DNA of 64,000 nt from an uncultured Alphaproteobacteria bacterium (lineage in GTDB: Bacteria > Pseudomonadota > Alphaproteobacteria > HIMB59 > GCA-002718135). Of this stretch, positions 20,375 to 29,718 are shown in pieces. Under the pieces are notes generated by a model. The model saw nothing but the letters and a program-made list of their open reading frames with translations. It was not told where the DNA came from and did not search any database. Location: assembly GCA_902601455.1 (NCBI GenBank), contig CACKNC010000001.1:158240-222239 (forward strand), in the 5' to 3' direction. Both the position numbers and the translations under genes were made by a program. Numbering within the stretch: position 1 is the stretch's first letter; every line of letters begins with the position of its first letter.

Positions 20375-21265
20375 ATGAAAATTGGTATTGATCTTGGTGG
20401 TACAAAGACCGAGGGTATTTTAATAGACGATACAGGTAAAGAATTAGCAAGAAATAGAATTAAAACAGAGAAAAATTATGATGGCACTATAAGTGGTATT
20501 ATTTCAATAGTAAAAAAGTTTGAAACTGATTTTGGGGATTCTGAATCTGTAGGAATAGGGATGCCAGGTTGTGTCTCTTCAGACTCAGCTTTAGTAAAGA
20601 ATGCTAATTCAATTTGGTTAAATGGTAAACCGTTTAAGAAAGATCTTGAAAAAGAACTTGAGAGACGAGTTAATTTAGAAAATGATGCCAACTGTTTTGC
20701 TTTATCAGAAGCAGTCGATGGAGCTGGAAAAGGTCATCCAGTTGTTTTTGGGGTAATTATTGGTACTGGAACTGGTGGGGGAATCTCTATAAACCAAAAA
20801 GTTCTTGCTGGAAAAAATAATATAGCTGGTGAATGGGGACATGTTGGTCTTCCAAACAGATCTGATGATGAAAAAAAATATGTGAAACGATGTTATTGTG
20901 AAAAAAATGGATGTATGGAAACATATGTTTCTGGCCCCGGATTTGCAAGTTCTTTTAACTTAAAACATAAAACAGATTATGACTCTCACGCTATTTTAAA
21001 TGAATTTAATAACAACGAAACTAGAGCAATTGAAGCTTTGGAAAATTATGTAGATCATCTTGCTAGAGGTCTATCTTTGGTTTGTAATATCTTAGATCCA
21101 GATATTATTGTCCTAGGTGGTGGAATGTCTAATATTTCATTTATTTATGAGCATATAAATACATCTCTTAAAAAATATATTTTTAGTGATACATTTAATA
21201 CAAAAGTGGTAAAAAATGTTCACGGTGACTCTGGGGGAGTAAGAGGTGCTGCTTGGCTCTCTTAA
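20375..21265 (+). CDS. ROK-family sugar kinase
   Basis: ROK kinases phosphorylate fructose, glucose, N-acetylglucosamine or related sugars. The 296 residues start IGIDLGGTKTEGILID (phosphate-1 motif), contain LENDANCFALSEA with the catalytic Asp, GTGTGGGISIN, EWGHVGL, and the zinc site CYCEKNGCMETYVSGPG. Closest in form to Mak/NagK-type kinases; the substrate is not resolved. It follows bioY by 7 bp and its end overlaps the convergent aldehyde dehydrogenase by 4 bp. Confidence 0.85.
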   Translation: MKIGIDLGGTKTEGILIDDTGKELARNRIKTEKNYDGTISGIISIVKKFETDFGDSESVGIGMPGCVSSDSALVKNANSIWLNGKPFKKDLEKELERRVNLENDANCFALSEAVDGAGKGHPVVFGVIIGTGTGGGISINQKVLAGKNNIAGEWGHVGLPNRSDDEKKYVKRCYCEKNGCMETYVSGPGFASSFNLKHKTDYDSHAILNEFNNNETRAIEALENYVDHLARGLSLVCNILDPDIIVLGGGMSNISFIYEHINTSLKKYIFSDTFNTKVVKNVHGDSGGVRGAAWLS

Positions 21266-22713
21266 ATACCTGCCATTGAAATATATTTAATATTTAGATA
21301 GTCATCCAAGCCATATTTAGAACCTTCTCTTCCAAGTCCTGATTCTTTTACTCCTCCAAAAGGTATTTCAGCTTTTGTAGTAAGGCCAGTATTTACACCT
21401 ACCATTCCATATTCAAGAGCTTCTGCCACTCTCCAAATTCTTCCAATATCTCTAGAATAAAAATAAGAAGCAAGACCGTATGGTGTATCATTTGCCATTT
21501 TAATAACTTCTTCATCAGAGCTAAATTTATATAAAGGAGCTACAGGTCCAAAAGTTTCTTCATAAGTAATTTTTGCTTTGTTAGTTACATCAGATAGGAC
21601 TGTTGGTTGAAAAAAATTACCACCAAGTGAATGCACATCACCTCCAACAGCAATTTTTGCTCCCTGATTAACTGCATCTTTAACTTGATCCATAACTTTC
21701 ATTAAAGAAGGCTGATCAATTAAAGGTCCAGATACAATTCCTTCCTCTAAACCATTACCAACTTTTATTTTATTTACTTCAGCAATAAACTTATTTAAAA
21801 ATTCATCATAAACCTTTTCATGTACAAAAATTCTATTGGCACATATACATGTTTGCCCAGAATTTCTAAATTTACTTTGCATAGCTCCTGTTACAGCTTC
21901 ATCTAAATCTGCATCATCAAAAACTACAAAAGGTGCATGACCTCCAAGCTCCATAGAAACTTTTTTAACAGTAGTAGCACTTTGATGTAAAAGAACTTTT
22001 CCAACTTCTGTTGAGCCAGTAAATGATATTTTTCTCACTAAAGGATTTTCAGTTAACTCTTTGCCAATAGCACTAGCTGATCCTGTGATTATATTTATTA
22101 CACCATCAGGAAATCCTGCTTCTTTTGCTAATGCGCCAAGCGCTAGAGCAGAATATGGAGTTTGACTGGCAGGTTTGATTACAATAGTACATCCAACGGC
22201 TAGAGCGGGAGCACATTTTCTTGTTATCATTGTGCTAGGAAAGTTCCACGGTGTTATTGCACCTACAACTCCTACAGGTTGTTTTATAACAACTATTCTT
22301 CTATCTGGCATTGGATCAGGTATTATATCTCCGTAAACTCTTTTCCCTTCTTCCGCATAAAAATCTATGTAGGTAACACCCATTAATATTTCACCTTTTG
22401 CTTCAGCTAAGGGTTTACCTTGTTCAATTGTCATTATTTTTGCTAAGTCATCAGCATTTGTTTCAATAAGTCTTGCCCATTTTTGTAAAATGACCGATCT
22501 CTCTTTAGCAGTTTTGTCTCTCCATGAAGGAAATGCAGCTTGGGCTTCTTGAATTGCCTTTTGCGTTTCTGAAGTTGAACATTTAGGAACTTCACCAATA
22601 ATTTCACCATTAGCGGGATTATCTACCTTGATTTTTTCACCAGTATCACTTTCAATCCATTTTCCACCGATAAAACAAGTTTCCTTAAAAAGTGTATTAT
22701 TTTTTAGTTCCAT
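21262..22713 (-). CDS. gabD: NAD(P)-dependent succinate-semialdehyde dehydrogenase family protein
   Basis: It oxidises a semialdehyde to its acid. The 483 residues have ITPWNFPSTMITRKCAPALA (about 153), FTGSTEVGK (coenzyme), SMELGGHAPFVVFDDAD with the general-base Glu, and RNSGQTCICANRIFVHE with the catalytic Cys, all GabD-type. It is divergent from the amidinotransferase-eutABC operon with a 66-bp shared control region, so aspartate- or succinate-semialdehyde from ectoine or GABA breakdown are both candidates (DoeC and SsdH are related ALDHs in known ectoine loci). Confidence 0.85.
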   Translation of the reverse strand: MELKNNTLFKETCFIGGKWIESDTGEKIKVDNPANGEIIGEVPKCSTSETQKAIQEAQAAFPSWRDKTAKERSVILQKWARLIETNADDLAKIMTIEQGKPLAEAKGEILMGVTYIDFYAEEGKRVYGDIIPDPMPDRRIVVIKQPVGVVGAITPWNFPSTMITRKCAPALAVGCTIVIKPASQTPYSALALGALAKEAGFPDGVINIITGSASAIGKELTENPLVRKISFTGSTEVGKVLLHQSATTVKKVSMELGGHAPFVVFDDADLDEAVTGAMQSKFRNSGQTCICANRIFVHEKVYDEFLNKFIAEVNKIKVGNGLEEGIVSGPLIDQPSLMKVMDQVKDAVNQGAKIAVGGDVHSLGGNFFQPTVLSDVTNKAKITYEETFGPVAPLYKFSSDEEVIKMANDTPYGLASYFYSRDIGRIWRVAEALEYGMVGVNTGLTTKAEIPFGGVKESGLGREGSKYGLDDYLNIKYISMAGI

Positions 22714-22779
22714 ATTTACTTCCTCTTATTTATGTATTTATTGAATTATTTTATTAACTTTTAATTTATAGAGATAAAT

Positions 22780-23886
22780 ATGACAATAGTTAACTCGTGG
22801 AATGAATGGGATCCATTGAAGCACGTAATCGTTGGTACAGTTGAGCAATCAAATATACCACCAATGGAACCTGCTTTGGAACCTAAAATTAGTAAAGATA
22901 GTGGTATGGCTGGATCACATGGACCGCGTTCAAATGAGGCTATAGAAAAAGCAAATATACAACTTGATAATTTTGTTAAAATACTTGAGTCACACGATAT
23001 AAAAGTAGATCGTCCTACACCAATAGATTTTACAAAAGCAATCGCAACACCTGATTGGGAAAATGATGGACAGTTTGGATCCATGCCACCAAGAGATGTA
23101 ATTCTAACAGTGGGTAATGAAATGCTAGAAGCACCCATGTCATATCGTTGTAGGTGGTTTGAATATCTTGCTTACAGACCTTTACTCGAGAGGTACTATG
23201 ATGAAGATCCTAATATGCGTTGGGAGTCTGCACCTAAACCAAGATTAACAAGTACAACTTATAAATCAAACTATATACCTGAAGGAATTACAGAGGAAGA
23301 AAGATACAAAAAGATTGAAAATAGAGATATGATTTTAACAGAGCAAGAACCTTTATTTGATGCAGCTGAAGTTTTGCGCTTTGGAAAAGATTTATTTTAT
23401 CATAATAATTTTACTTCTAACCTCAAAGGGCTGAACTGGTTAAAAAGACATTTTCCTAACCACCGTGTTCACCAAATAAATTTACCAGGAGAATTAATTC
23501 CAACTCATATAGATGCTTGTTTCACACCCATTAAACCAGGCACTATAATCATCAATCCTAATAGAAAAATTTCCAATGAGCAGAAAAAAATTTTTGATGA
23601 TAATAATTGGGAGATTGTTGACGCAGCCCCATCAGTGCACAATACACCACCTCCAATGTGTTATTCATCTATTTGGTTATCAATGAATGTTCTAATTTTA
23701 AATCCAACAACTATTTGTGTTGAAGCTTCTGAGGAAAAAATGATTAAACAAATGGAAGGATTTGGTATGACTGTTGTTCCTGTTCCTTTTAGAGATGTGT
23801 ATGCTTTTGGTGGTAGTCTTCATTGCGCAACAACTGATGTTTATAGAGAAGGCGAATGTGAAGATTACTTCCCAAATCAATCATGA
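22780..23886 (+). CDS. Glycine amidinotransferase-like protein (guanidino-group modifying fold)
   Basis: Family members transfer an amidino group from arginine to an amine (glycine, inosamine and others). The 368 residues keep the Asp-His-Cys triad: Asp194 in EPLFDAAEVLRFGKDLFY, His243 in IPTHIDACF and Cys349 in GGSLHCATTDVYREG. The N-terminus SWNEWDPLKHVIVGT is also family-typical. It overlaps the EutA-like gene by 4 bp and opens the eut operon, so its amine substrate may be an ectoine-derived amine or the enzyme may act as a hydrolase. No such gene is part of the textbook Eut pathway. Substrate is inferred, fold is clear. Confidence 0.75.
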   Translation: MTIVNSWNEWDPLKHVIVGTVEQSNIPPMEPALEPKISKDSGMAGSHGPRSNEAIEKANIQLDNFVKILESHDIKVDRPTPIDFTKAIATPDWENDGQFGSMPPRDVILTVGNEMLEAPMSYRCRWFEYLAYRPLLERYYDEDPNMRWESAPKPRLTSTTYKSNYIPEGITEEERYKKIENRDMILTEQEPLFDAAEVLRFGKDLFYHNNFTSNLKGLNWLKRHFPNHRVHQINLPGELIPTHIDACFTPIKPGTIIINPNRKISNEQKKIFDDNNWEIVDAAPSVHNTPPPMCYSSIWLSMNVLILNPTTICVEASEEKMIKQMEGFGMTVVPVPFRDVYAFGGSLHCATTDVYREGECEDYFPNQS

Positions 23887-24635
23887 GTAAATTTATACAG
23901 CATGATTTAATAGCAGACATTGTTAAAACTAATAATCCGAGAATTGGTGTCATTGCTTTATCAACAGATTTCACAATTGAACAAGATTATAGAAATATTT
24001 GTCACTCAGTTCCAGTAGATATTTTTGTTAATCGTATACCTTTTGAAAATCCATTAAATCATGAAAATTATTTAAAAATGGCAGATTATATTAGTGAGGT
24101 CTCATCACAGATTTTACCATCTGAGGATATTGATATTATAGCATATGGATGCACTTCTGGAACGATCGCTATTGGGTCAGATAAAATAAAAGCAGAGGTC
24201 AATAAAACTAAACCAAATGCCAAAGTCACAACTCCAATAACAGCAGCGTTGAAAGCTTTTAAATATTTAGGTTTAAAAAATATTGCAGTTCTAACTCCTT
24301 ATCCAAAAGATGTAAATGCAACTGTTTATGATTACTTAATTGCTCATAATATTGGTATTGAGTCTTTTAGTTCTTTTAACTTAGAATATGACTCTGAAAT
24401 TGCTCAAGTAAGTTTAGACAGTTTAGAAAAAGAAATTTCAAAAATTGATCTCAGTAATGTTGATGGATTATTTGTTTCTTGTACTGCTCTTAAAATTGTA
24501 GATGTATTAGAGAGAGTTGAAAGCTCTCAAAATACAGTAGTAATATCAAGTAATCAGGCTATTATATGGGATTGTTTAAGGTCAGTTGGTATTGAATCAA
24601 AAATAGAGGGCTATGGTAAATTATTAGCCAGCTGA
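23883..24635 (+). CDS. eutA: EutA-like maleate isomerase / Asp-Glu racemase superfamily protein
   Basis: In hydroxyectoine utilisation EutA is assigned to conversion of the hydroxylated intermediate together with EutB and EutC. The 250 residues show the two-Cys active site of the superfamily: Cys90 in IAYGCTSGT and a Cys near residue 200 in LFVSCTALK, in two similar half domains. Related families are maleate cis-trans isomerase and arylmalonate decarboxylase. The eutA assignment depends on the order eutA-eutB-eutC next to ehuABCD. Confidence 0.78.
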   Translation: MSKFIQHDLIADIVKTNNPRIGVIALSTDFTIEQDYRNICHSVPVDIFVNRIPFENPLNHENYLKMADYISEVSSQILPSEDIDIIAYGCTSGTIAIGSDKIKAEVNKTKPNAKVTTPITAALKAFKYLGLKNIAVLTPYPKDVNATVYDYLIAHNIGIESFSSFNLEYDSEIAQVSLDSLEKEISKIDLSNVDGLFVSCTALKIVDVLERVESSQNTVVISSNQAIIWDCLRSVGIESKIEGYGKLLAS

Positions 24636-24673
24636 AATATGAAATTTTTTAAAACAAATAAAAGTAAATTATT

Positions 24674-25624
24674 TTGATAAATTTAGAGAAAATTAAAAAA
24701 GCACATGAAGCTATTTCTCCCTATATCAATAGGACTCCACTTATATTATCAAATTATTTATCTAAAGATAGAATTGTTAAGTTAAAGTTAGAGTCACTTC
24801 AAATTACCAACTCCTTTAAATTACGCGGTGCTACAAATAAATTATTGTCATTAGATAATGAACAAAAACAAAAAGGTGTAATAGCTGTATCTACTGGTAA
24901 TCACGGTAAAGGAGTTGCCTATGCTGCAAGTGTTCTTGGCATTCAATCAACAATCTATATGTCGTCAATGGTTCCTCAATACCGTAAAGAAGCAATTGAA
25001 GCCTTAGGTGCTAAAGTTCAAATTATTGGCAATAATAGTGATGAAGCTGACTTGCATGCAAAAAAAATTTCGAAAGAACAAAATATTACTTTAGTTCACC
25101 CATTTGATGATGAAGAAGTAATTGCAGGTCAAGGAACTGTGGGTTTAGAAATGCTAGAGGATTTTCCTGAGGTAGATACTGTTATCATCCCAACTTCTGG
25201 CGGCGGATTAATTGGAGGTATTGCTTTAGCTATTAAATTACAAAAACCATCTGTGAACATAATAGCAGTTTCTATGGAAAGAGGACCTTCTATGTATGAA
25301 AGTTTGAAAAATGGCAAACCAACAGATGTTGAAGAGTTAGAAACATTGGCTGATTGCTTGGGTGGAAGTATAGGTTTGGATAATCAATATACTTTTAAAA
25401 TAGCTCAAGATACAATTGATGATTTTGTTCTCGTGAGTGAAAATAAAATTGCTGAAGGTATAAAATTTAATTTTATTGAACATAAACTTGTAACAGAAGG
25501 AGCTGCTGCAACAGGCGTCATGGTAGTTAAAGATAATATGTCTAAAAAAATTGGTAAAAATATAATTAGTCTAATATGTGGTGGAAATATTGATGCTGAT
25601 CTTTTTAATAAAATAATTTCATGA
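24674..25624 (+). CDS. eutB: EutB-like threonine dehydratase-family PLP enzyme
   Basis: A fold-type II PLP enzyme of the serine/threonine dehydratase group, assigned in hydroxyectoine breakdown to eliminate water or ammonia from a hydroxylated diamino acid. The 316 residues have the PLP lysine Lys49 in LQITNSFKLRGATNK, the ring-binding STGNHGKGVAYAA and the phosphate loop TSGGGLIGG. Start is TTG 24674; no upstream in-frame ATG fits. Its 3' end overlaps the EutC start by 4 bp. Confidence 0.82.
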   Translation: MINLEKIKKAHEAISPYINRTPLILSNYLSKDRIVKLKLESLQITNSFKLRGATNKLLSLDNEQKQKGVIAVSTGNHGKGVAYAASVLGIQSTIYMSSMVPQYRKEAIEALGAKVQIIGNNSDEADLHAKKISKEQNITLVHPFDDEEVIAGQGTVGLEMLEDFPEVDTVIIPTSGGGLIGGIALAIKLQKPSVNIIAVSMERGPSMYESLKNGKPTDVEELETLADCLGGSIGLDNQYTFKIAQDTIDDFVLVSENKIAEGIKFNFIEHKLVTEGAAATGVMVVKDNMSKKIGKNIISLICGGNIDADLFNKIIS

Positions 25625-26601
25625 CACTGATACTTAATTCAACCGAAATAAAAGATTGTGTGAAATTTAATAAAGACCTTATCCCAATAATCGAAGATGC
25701 ATTTAAAAGCTTGTCACTGGGTAAAACAGTTATGCCTCCCATATTAAGAGTTGATATAGAAAAATATCATGGTGAGTCAGATGTGAAGGCAGCTTATATT
25801 GAGGGTTTAGATAGCTTTGCTGTGAAAGTTGCTTCAGGATTTTTTAATAATCCAAAGTTAGGTTTACCATCTAGTAATGGATTAATGATTCTATTAGACT
25901 CTCAAACAGGAGTTATCAAATCCGTACTTTTAGATAAAGGATATTTAACTGATGTCAGAACTGCTATTGCGGGAGCAATAGCGTCGAAATATTTATCTAA
26001 TCCAGAATCTTCTACAGTTGCAATAATTGGAGCTGGTATACAAGCGCGTATGCAACTTGAGGCACTAACGCTAGTAAGAGATATTAAAAATGTTAATGTA
26101 TGGTCTCGAGATATAGAAAAAACTCATGTCTATATTGAAAATATGAGTAAAAATTTTAATCTAAATTTTCAAGCTTTTGATAATACAGATGATTTAGTGA
26201 AAAATGCGGACATTTTAATTACAACAACTCCAAGTAAAAACCCTCTTATAAAATATTCTTCATTACCTAGAGGAATTCATATTACAGCAATGGGATCAGA
26301 TGCTGAGGAAAAAAATGAATTAGATCCAGAAATTATTGAAAATTGTGATGTTTATGTTCCAGATAATCAGGCTCAAACAATGATTTTAGGTGAGTTAAAT
26401 CACGCTATCAAAAGGGATTCAATTAAAAATGATACAATCTTTAATGATTTAGGAAAAGTAATTATTAACTCTAAATTAGGAAGAAAAAATCATGAGGATA
26501 TTTCGGTGGCCGACTTAACAGGCACGGGAGTGCAAGACACAGCAATTGCTCGATATGCTTATGCAATTGCAGATAAAAAAAAATTAGGAATAATTGTTTA
26601 A
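25621..26601 (+). CDS. eutC: EutC-like ornithine cyclodeaminase / mu-crystallin family protein
   Basis: Members use NAD(P) to convert amino acids or imines, for example ornithine to proline. The 326 residues contain the substrate-binding LTDVRTAIAGAIASKYL, the Rossmann VAIIGAGIQARMQLEAL and ADILITTTPSKNPL, then GIHITAMGSDAEEKNELD. In hydroxyectoine loci the orthologue is EutC. Overlaps eutB and precedes the molybdoenzyme by 12 bp. Confidence 0.83.
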   Translation: MTLILNSTEIKDCVKFNKDLIPIIEDAFKSLSLGKTVMPPILRVDIEKYHGESDVKAAYIEGLDSFAVKVASGFFNNPKLGLPSSNGLMILLDSQTGVIKSVLLDKGYLTDVRTAIAGAIASKYLSNPESSTVAIIGAGIQARMQLEALTLVRDIKNVNVWSRDIEKTHVYIENMSKNFNLNFQAFDNTDDLVKNADILITTTPSKNPLIKYSSLPRGIHITAMGSDAEEKNELDPEIIENCDVYVPDNQAQTMILGELNHAIKRDSIKNDTIFNDLGKVIINSKLGRKNHEDISVADLTGTGVQDTAIARYAYAIADKKKLGIIV

Positions 26602-26613
26602 TAAATTAATTAT

Positions 26614-28908
26614 ATGACTAATTTTGTTAGCACACATTGGGGAACATACGAAACTTCAAAAAATAATCAAAATAATATAAAGATTAATAAATGGTCAAAA
26701 GATCCAAATCCTTCTGATTTTGGACTAGGTTTTCTTGATGCAGCAACAAGTGATCTAAGAATCAATCAGCCGCACATAAGAAAAGAATGGCTTAAAGATC
26801 GACATAATAAAAAAAATCTAAGAGGCTTAGATGAGTTTGTTCCAGTATCATGGGAAGAAGCAATTGATTTAACAGCATCTGAACTTCAAAATGTAAAAAA
26901 AGAATTTGGTAATAGTTCTATTTATGCCGGTTCATATGGTTGGGCTAGTGCTGGAAGGTTTCATCATGCAAAAAGCCAATTAAATCGTTTTTTTAATTTA
27001 TTTGGAGGTTTTTCATCTTCTTTTCAAAGCTACTCTTACGCAGCAGCCCAAACATTATTGCCTCATATAGTTGGTCATGACCTTTACTCCTTTTTGGATG
27101 AACATAATACTTGGAATACTCTTGAAAAAGAATGCGATTTAATAGTAATGTTTGGAGGAATGCCTTTAAAAAACTCTCAAGTATCTGCCGGTGGAGTTGG
27201 AAAGCACACTACAGAAAAAGAGTTAAGAAAATGTGTTAACGCAGGGACTAAATTTATAAATATTAGTCCAAATGCTAGTGACGCTGCTAAATTTCTGAAT
27301 GCTAAACAAATATCTATAATCCCTAATACTGATACGGCTTTAATGTTAAGCTTAGCTTATATTTTAATTACTTCCAATAACTATGATCAAAAATTTATTG
27401 AAGAGTATACTAATGGCTTTAACGAATTTAAATCATATGTTTTAGGAGAAAAAAATAATAAACCATGTACACCTGAATGGGCCTCAAGCATTACTTCAAT
27501 ACCTGTGGAAACAATAAAATGGTTAGCAAAAGAAATTTCTGCAAAAAAAACAATGGTCTCAGTTTCATGGAGTCTGCAAAGGGCTTCTGCAGGAGAACAG
27601 CCTTTATGGATGGGTATCACTTTAGCTTCAATGTTGGGACATATAGGAACTGAAGGAGGAGGGATTGGTTTTGGGTATTCAAGTGTTAATAGCACTGGTG
27701 ATGTATTTAAAAAAATACCATGGAAAAGTTTACCTCAAGGTAATAATAAAATTAGAGATTTCATACCAGTAGCAAGGATTACTGATATGTTAGAAAAGCC
27801 TAATGAATTATTTCAATATGATGGGCGTAAATTAAAATATCCTAATATAAAATTAATATATTGGGCGGGTGGTAATCCTTTTCATCATCATCAAGATTTA
27901 AATAGATTAGTTAAAGCATGGCAAAAACCAAAAACTATTATAGTAAATGAAATTTGGTGGAATGCACAAGCAAGACACGCTGATATTATTTTTCCTGCAA
28001 ATACAGCTTTAGAGAGAAATGATATTATGCTTAATCCAAGAGACCCGACCATTATTGCTAACAAAAAAACTATTTCTTCAGTTGGTGAGTCCAAATCAGA
28101 TTATGAAATATTTTCTAGCCTTGCTAACAAACTAGGATTTAAAAATTTATTTACGGAGAATAAATCAGAGTTAGATTGGTTAAAATATTTGTGGAATGAA
28201 AGTATAAAAGTTTCTGAAGAAATGAATCTCAAATTACCAGAATTTAATAAATTTTGGGAGGAAGGTTGCTTTGAAATACCAATTGAAAAAACAAAAAAAA
28301 TTATGTTTAAAAATTTTAGAGATAATCCAGTTAAAAATCCTTTGAATACACCTTCTGGTAAAATTGAAATAACTTCGAATATAATTAAAAATTATAATTT
28401 AAAAGATTGTAAAGGTCATCCTACCTGGATAGAACCTTATGAATGGCTTGGAAACAAAGATAATTTTCCACTTCATCTAATATCAAATCAGCCAGAGTAT
28501 AGACTGCATGGCCAATTAGATAATGCAGATTATAGCCTTAAAAATAAAATTAAAGATAGGGAACCCGTATTAATTAATTCTGCAGATGCAAAAGAAAGAA
28601 ATATTGAGAATAATGATATTGTTTTAATATTTAATAAACGTGGAAGAGTTTTTGCGGGAGCAAGATTATCTGATGAAGTTTCGAAAGGAGTATTAGTTTT
28701 ATCTACAGGCGCTTGGTTCGATCCTGATTATGAAATTAATGCAGATTTGCACGGAAATCCTAATGTATTAACAAATGATATTGGAACTTCATTACTCTCA
28801 CAGGGCCCCACATCTCACACATGTTTGGTAGAAATAAGAAAAGCAGAGAAAAATGAAATAAAAAAAGTTACGATTTTTTCAAAACCTCATATACAAAAAA
28901 AAGCTTGA
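26614..28908 (+). CDS. Molybdopterin oxidoreductase of the BisC/TorA/DorA group, cytosolic
   Basis: Relatives reduce biotin sulfoxide, methionine sulfoxide, TMAO or DMSO. The 764 residues have TSxHWGxY-like VSTHWGTYE at the N-terminus, GSYGWASAGRFHHAKSQLNR, and SYSYAAAQTLLPHIVGHDL in which Ser141 matches the molybdenum-ligating serine. The C-terminal molydopterin-binding region has SNQPEYRLHGQLDNADYS. There is no twin-arginine signal, so it is cytoplasmic, as in BisC. No Fe-S cluster Cys motif at the N-terminus. It sits between eutC and ehuA in the same direction, so a role in compatible-solute breakdown or in repairing an oxidised cofactor is inferred. Confidence 0.8.
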   Translation: MTNFVSTHWGTYETSKNNQNNIKINKWSKDPNPSDFGLGFLDAATSDLRINQPHIRKEWLKDRHNKKNLRGLDEFVPVSWEEAIDLTASELQNVKKEFGNSSIYAGSYGWASAGRFHHAKSQLNRFFNLFGGFSSSFQSYSYAAAQTLLPHIVGHDLYSFLDEHNTWNTLEKECDLIVMFGGMPLKNSQVSAGGVGKHTTEKELRKCVNAGTKFINISPNASDAAKFLNAKQISIIPNTDTALMLSLAYILITSNNYDQKFIEEYTNGFNEFKSYVLGEKNNKPCTPEWASSITSIPVETIKWLAKEISAKKTMVSVSWSLQRASAGEQPLWMGITLASMLGHIGTEGGGIGFGYSSVNSTGDVFKKIPWKSLPQGNNKIRDFIPVARITDMLEKPNELFQYDGRKLKYPNIKLIYWAGGNPFHHHQDLNRLVKAWQKPKTIIVNEIWWNAQARHADIIFPANTALERNDIMLNPRDPTIIANKKTISSVGESKSDYEIFSSLANKLGFKNLFTENKSELDWLKYLWNESIKVSEEMNLKLPEFNKFWEEGCFEIPIEKTKKIMFKNFRDNPVKNPLNTPSGKIEITSNIIKNYNLKDCKGHPTWIEPYEWLGNKDNFPLHLISNQPEYRLHGQLDNADYSLKNKIKDREPVLINSADAKERNIENNDIVLIFNKRGRVFAGARLSDEVSKGVLVLSTGAWFDPDYEINADLHGNPNVLTNDIGTSLLSQGPTSHTCLVEIRKAEKNEIKKVTIFSKPHIQKKA

Positions 28909-28941
28909 AGAAAAATATTAATCAACTAGAAATTAAAACCG

Positions 28942-29718
28942 ATGAATAATATTATTGAATTTGAAAAAGTTTCAAAGTCTTTTGGAGACTTAAAAGTTTT
29001 AGATCAATTAAGTTTGGAAGTTAAAGATGGAGAAAAACTTGCATTAATAGGTCCTAGTGGATCAGGAAAAACAACAATTTTGAGAATTTTAATGACCCTA
29101 GAGACAATCGATGATGGTTTTGTATCTGTTAACAATGAATACTTATGGCATGAAAAAAAAGAAGGTAAAGTGGTTAATGCCTCAGATAATCATTTACAAA
29201 AAATGCGTGATCAAATTGGAATGGTATTTCAACAATTTAATTTATTCCCCCATTTAACTGCAATAGAAAATGTTCAAGAACCTCAAATTCTTATAAAGAA
29301 AAAAAATAAATCTGAAGCACATGATAAAGCTTCTGAATTATTTAATATGATTGGATTAAACGACAAAGTTGATCATTATCCTCATCAGTTATCAGGAGGT
29401 CAGCAGCAAAGAGTTGCAATAGCTAGGGCATTAGCGATGGACCCAAAGATTATGTTATTTGATGAAGTAACATCTGCTTTAGATCCAGAATTAGTAGATG
29501 AAGTTTTACAAGTTCTTCATAAATTGGCATCAAGCTCTGACACAACAATGCTTACAGTTACCCATGAAATGAATTTTGCAAAAGATTTTGCTGATAGGGT
29601 TTTGTTTTTTGATAATGGTCAAATTGTTGAGTCTGGAAAACCTAGTGATATTTTCACAAATCCCAAGGAAGAGAGAACTAGATCATTTCTTAAAAAGTTT
29701 ATTACTGATATTAACTAA
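28942..29718 (+). CDS. ehuA: Ectoine/hydroxyectoine ABC transporter ATP-binding protein EhuA
   Basis: Polar amino acid-type ABC ATPase. The 258 residues contain the Walker A GPSGSGKTTILR, Q-loop GMVFQQFNLFPHLT, signature LSGGQQQRVAIARAL and Walker B IMLFDEVTSALDPE, then the H-loop TVTHEM. The protein pairs with EhuB, EhuC and EhuD encoded just downstream on the same strand, interrupted only by the divergently transcribed regulator. Its 3' end overlaps the doeX 3' end by 8 bp. Confidence 0.88.
   Translation: MNNIIEFEKVSKSFGDLKVLDQLSLEVKDGEKLALIGPSGSGKTTILRILMTLETIDDGFVSVNNEYLWHEKKEGKVVNASDNHLQKMRDQIGMVFQQFNLFPHLTAIENVQEPQILIKKKNKSEAHDKASELFNMIGLNDKVDHYPHQLSGGQQQRVAIARALAMDPKIMLFDEVTSALDPELVDEVLQVLHKLASSSDTTMLTVTHEMNFAKDFADRVLFFDNGQIVESGKPSDIFTNPKEERTRSFLKKFITDIN

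Noticed and set aside
22761..23138. Open frame antisense to the amidinotransferase-like gene start
   Set aside because: Overlaps conserved coding sequence on the opposite strand and has no SD.
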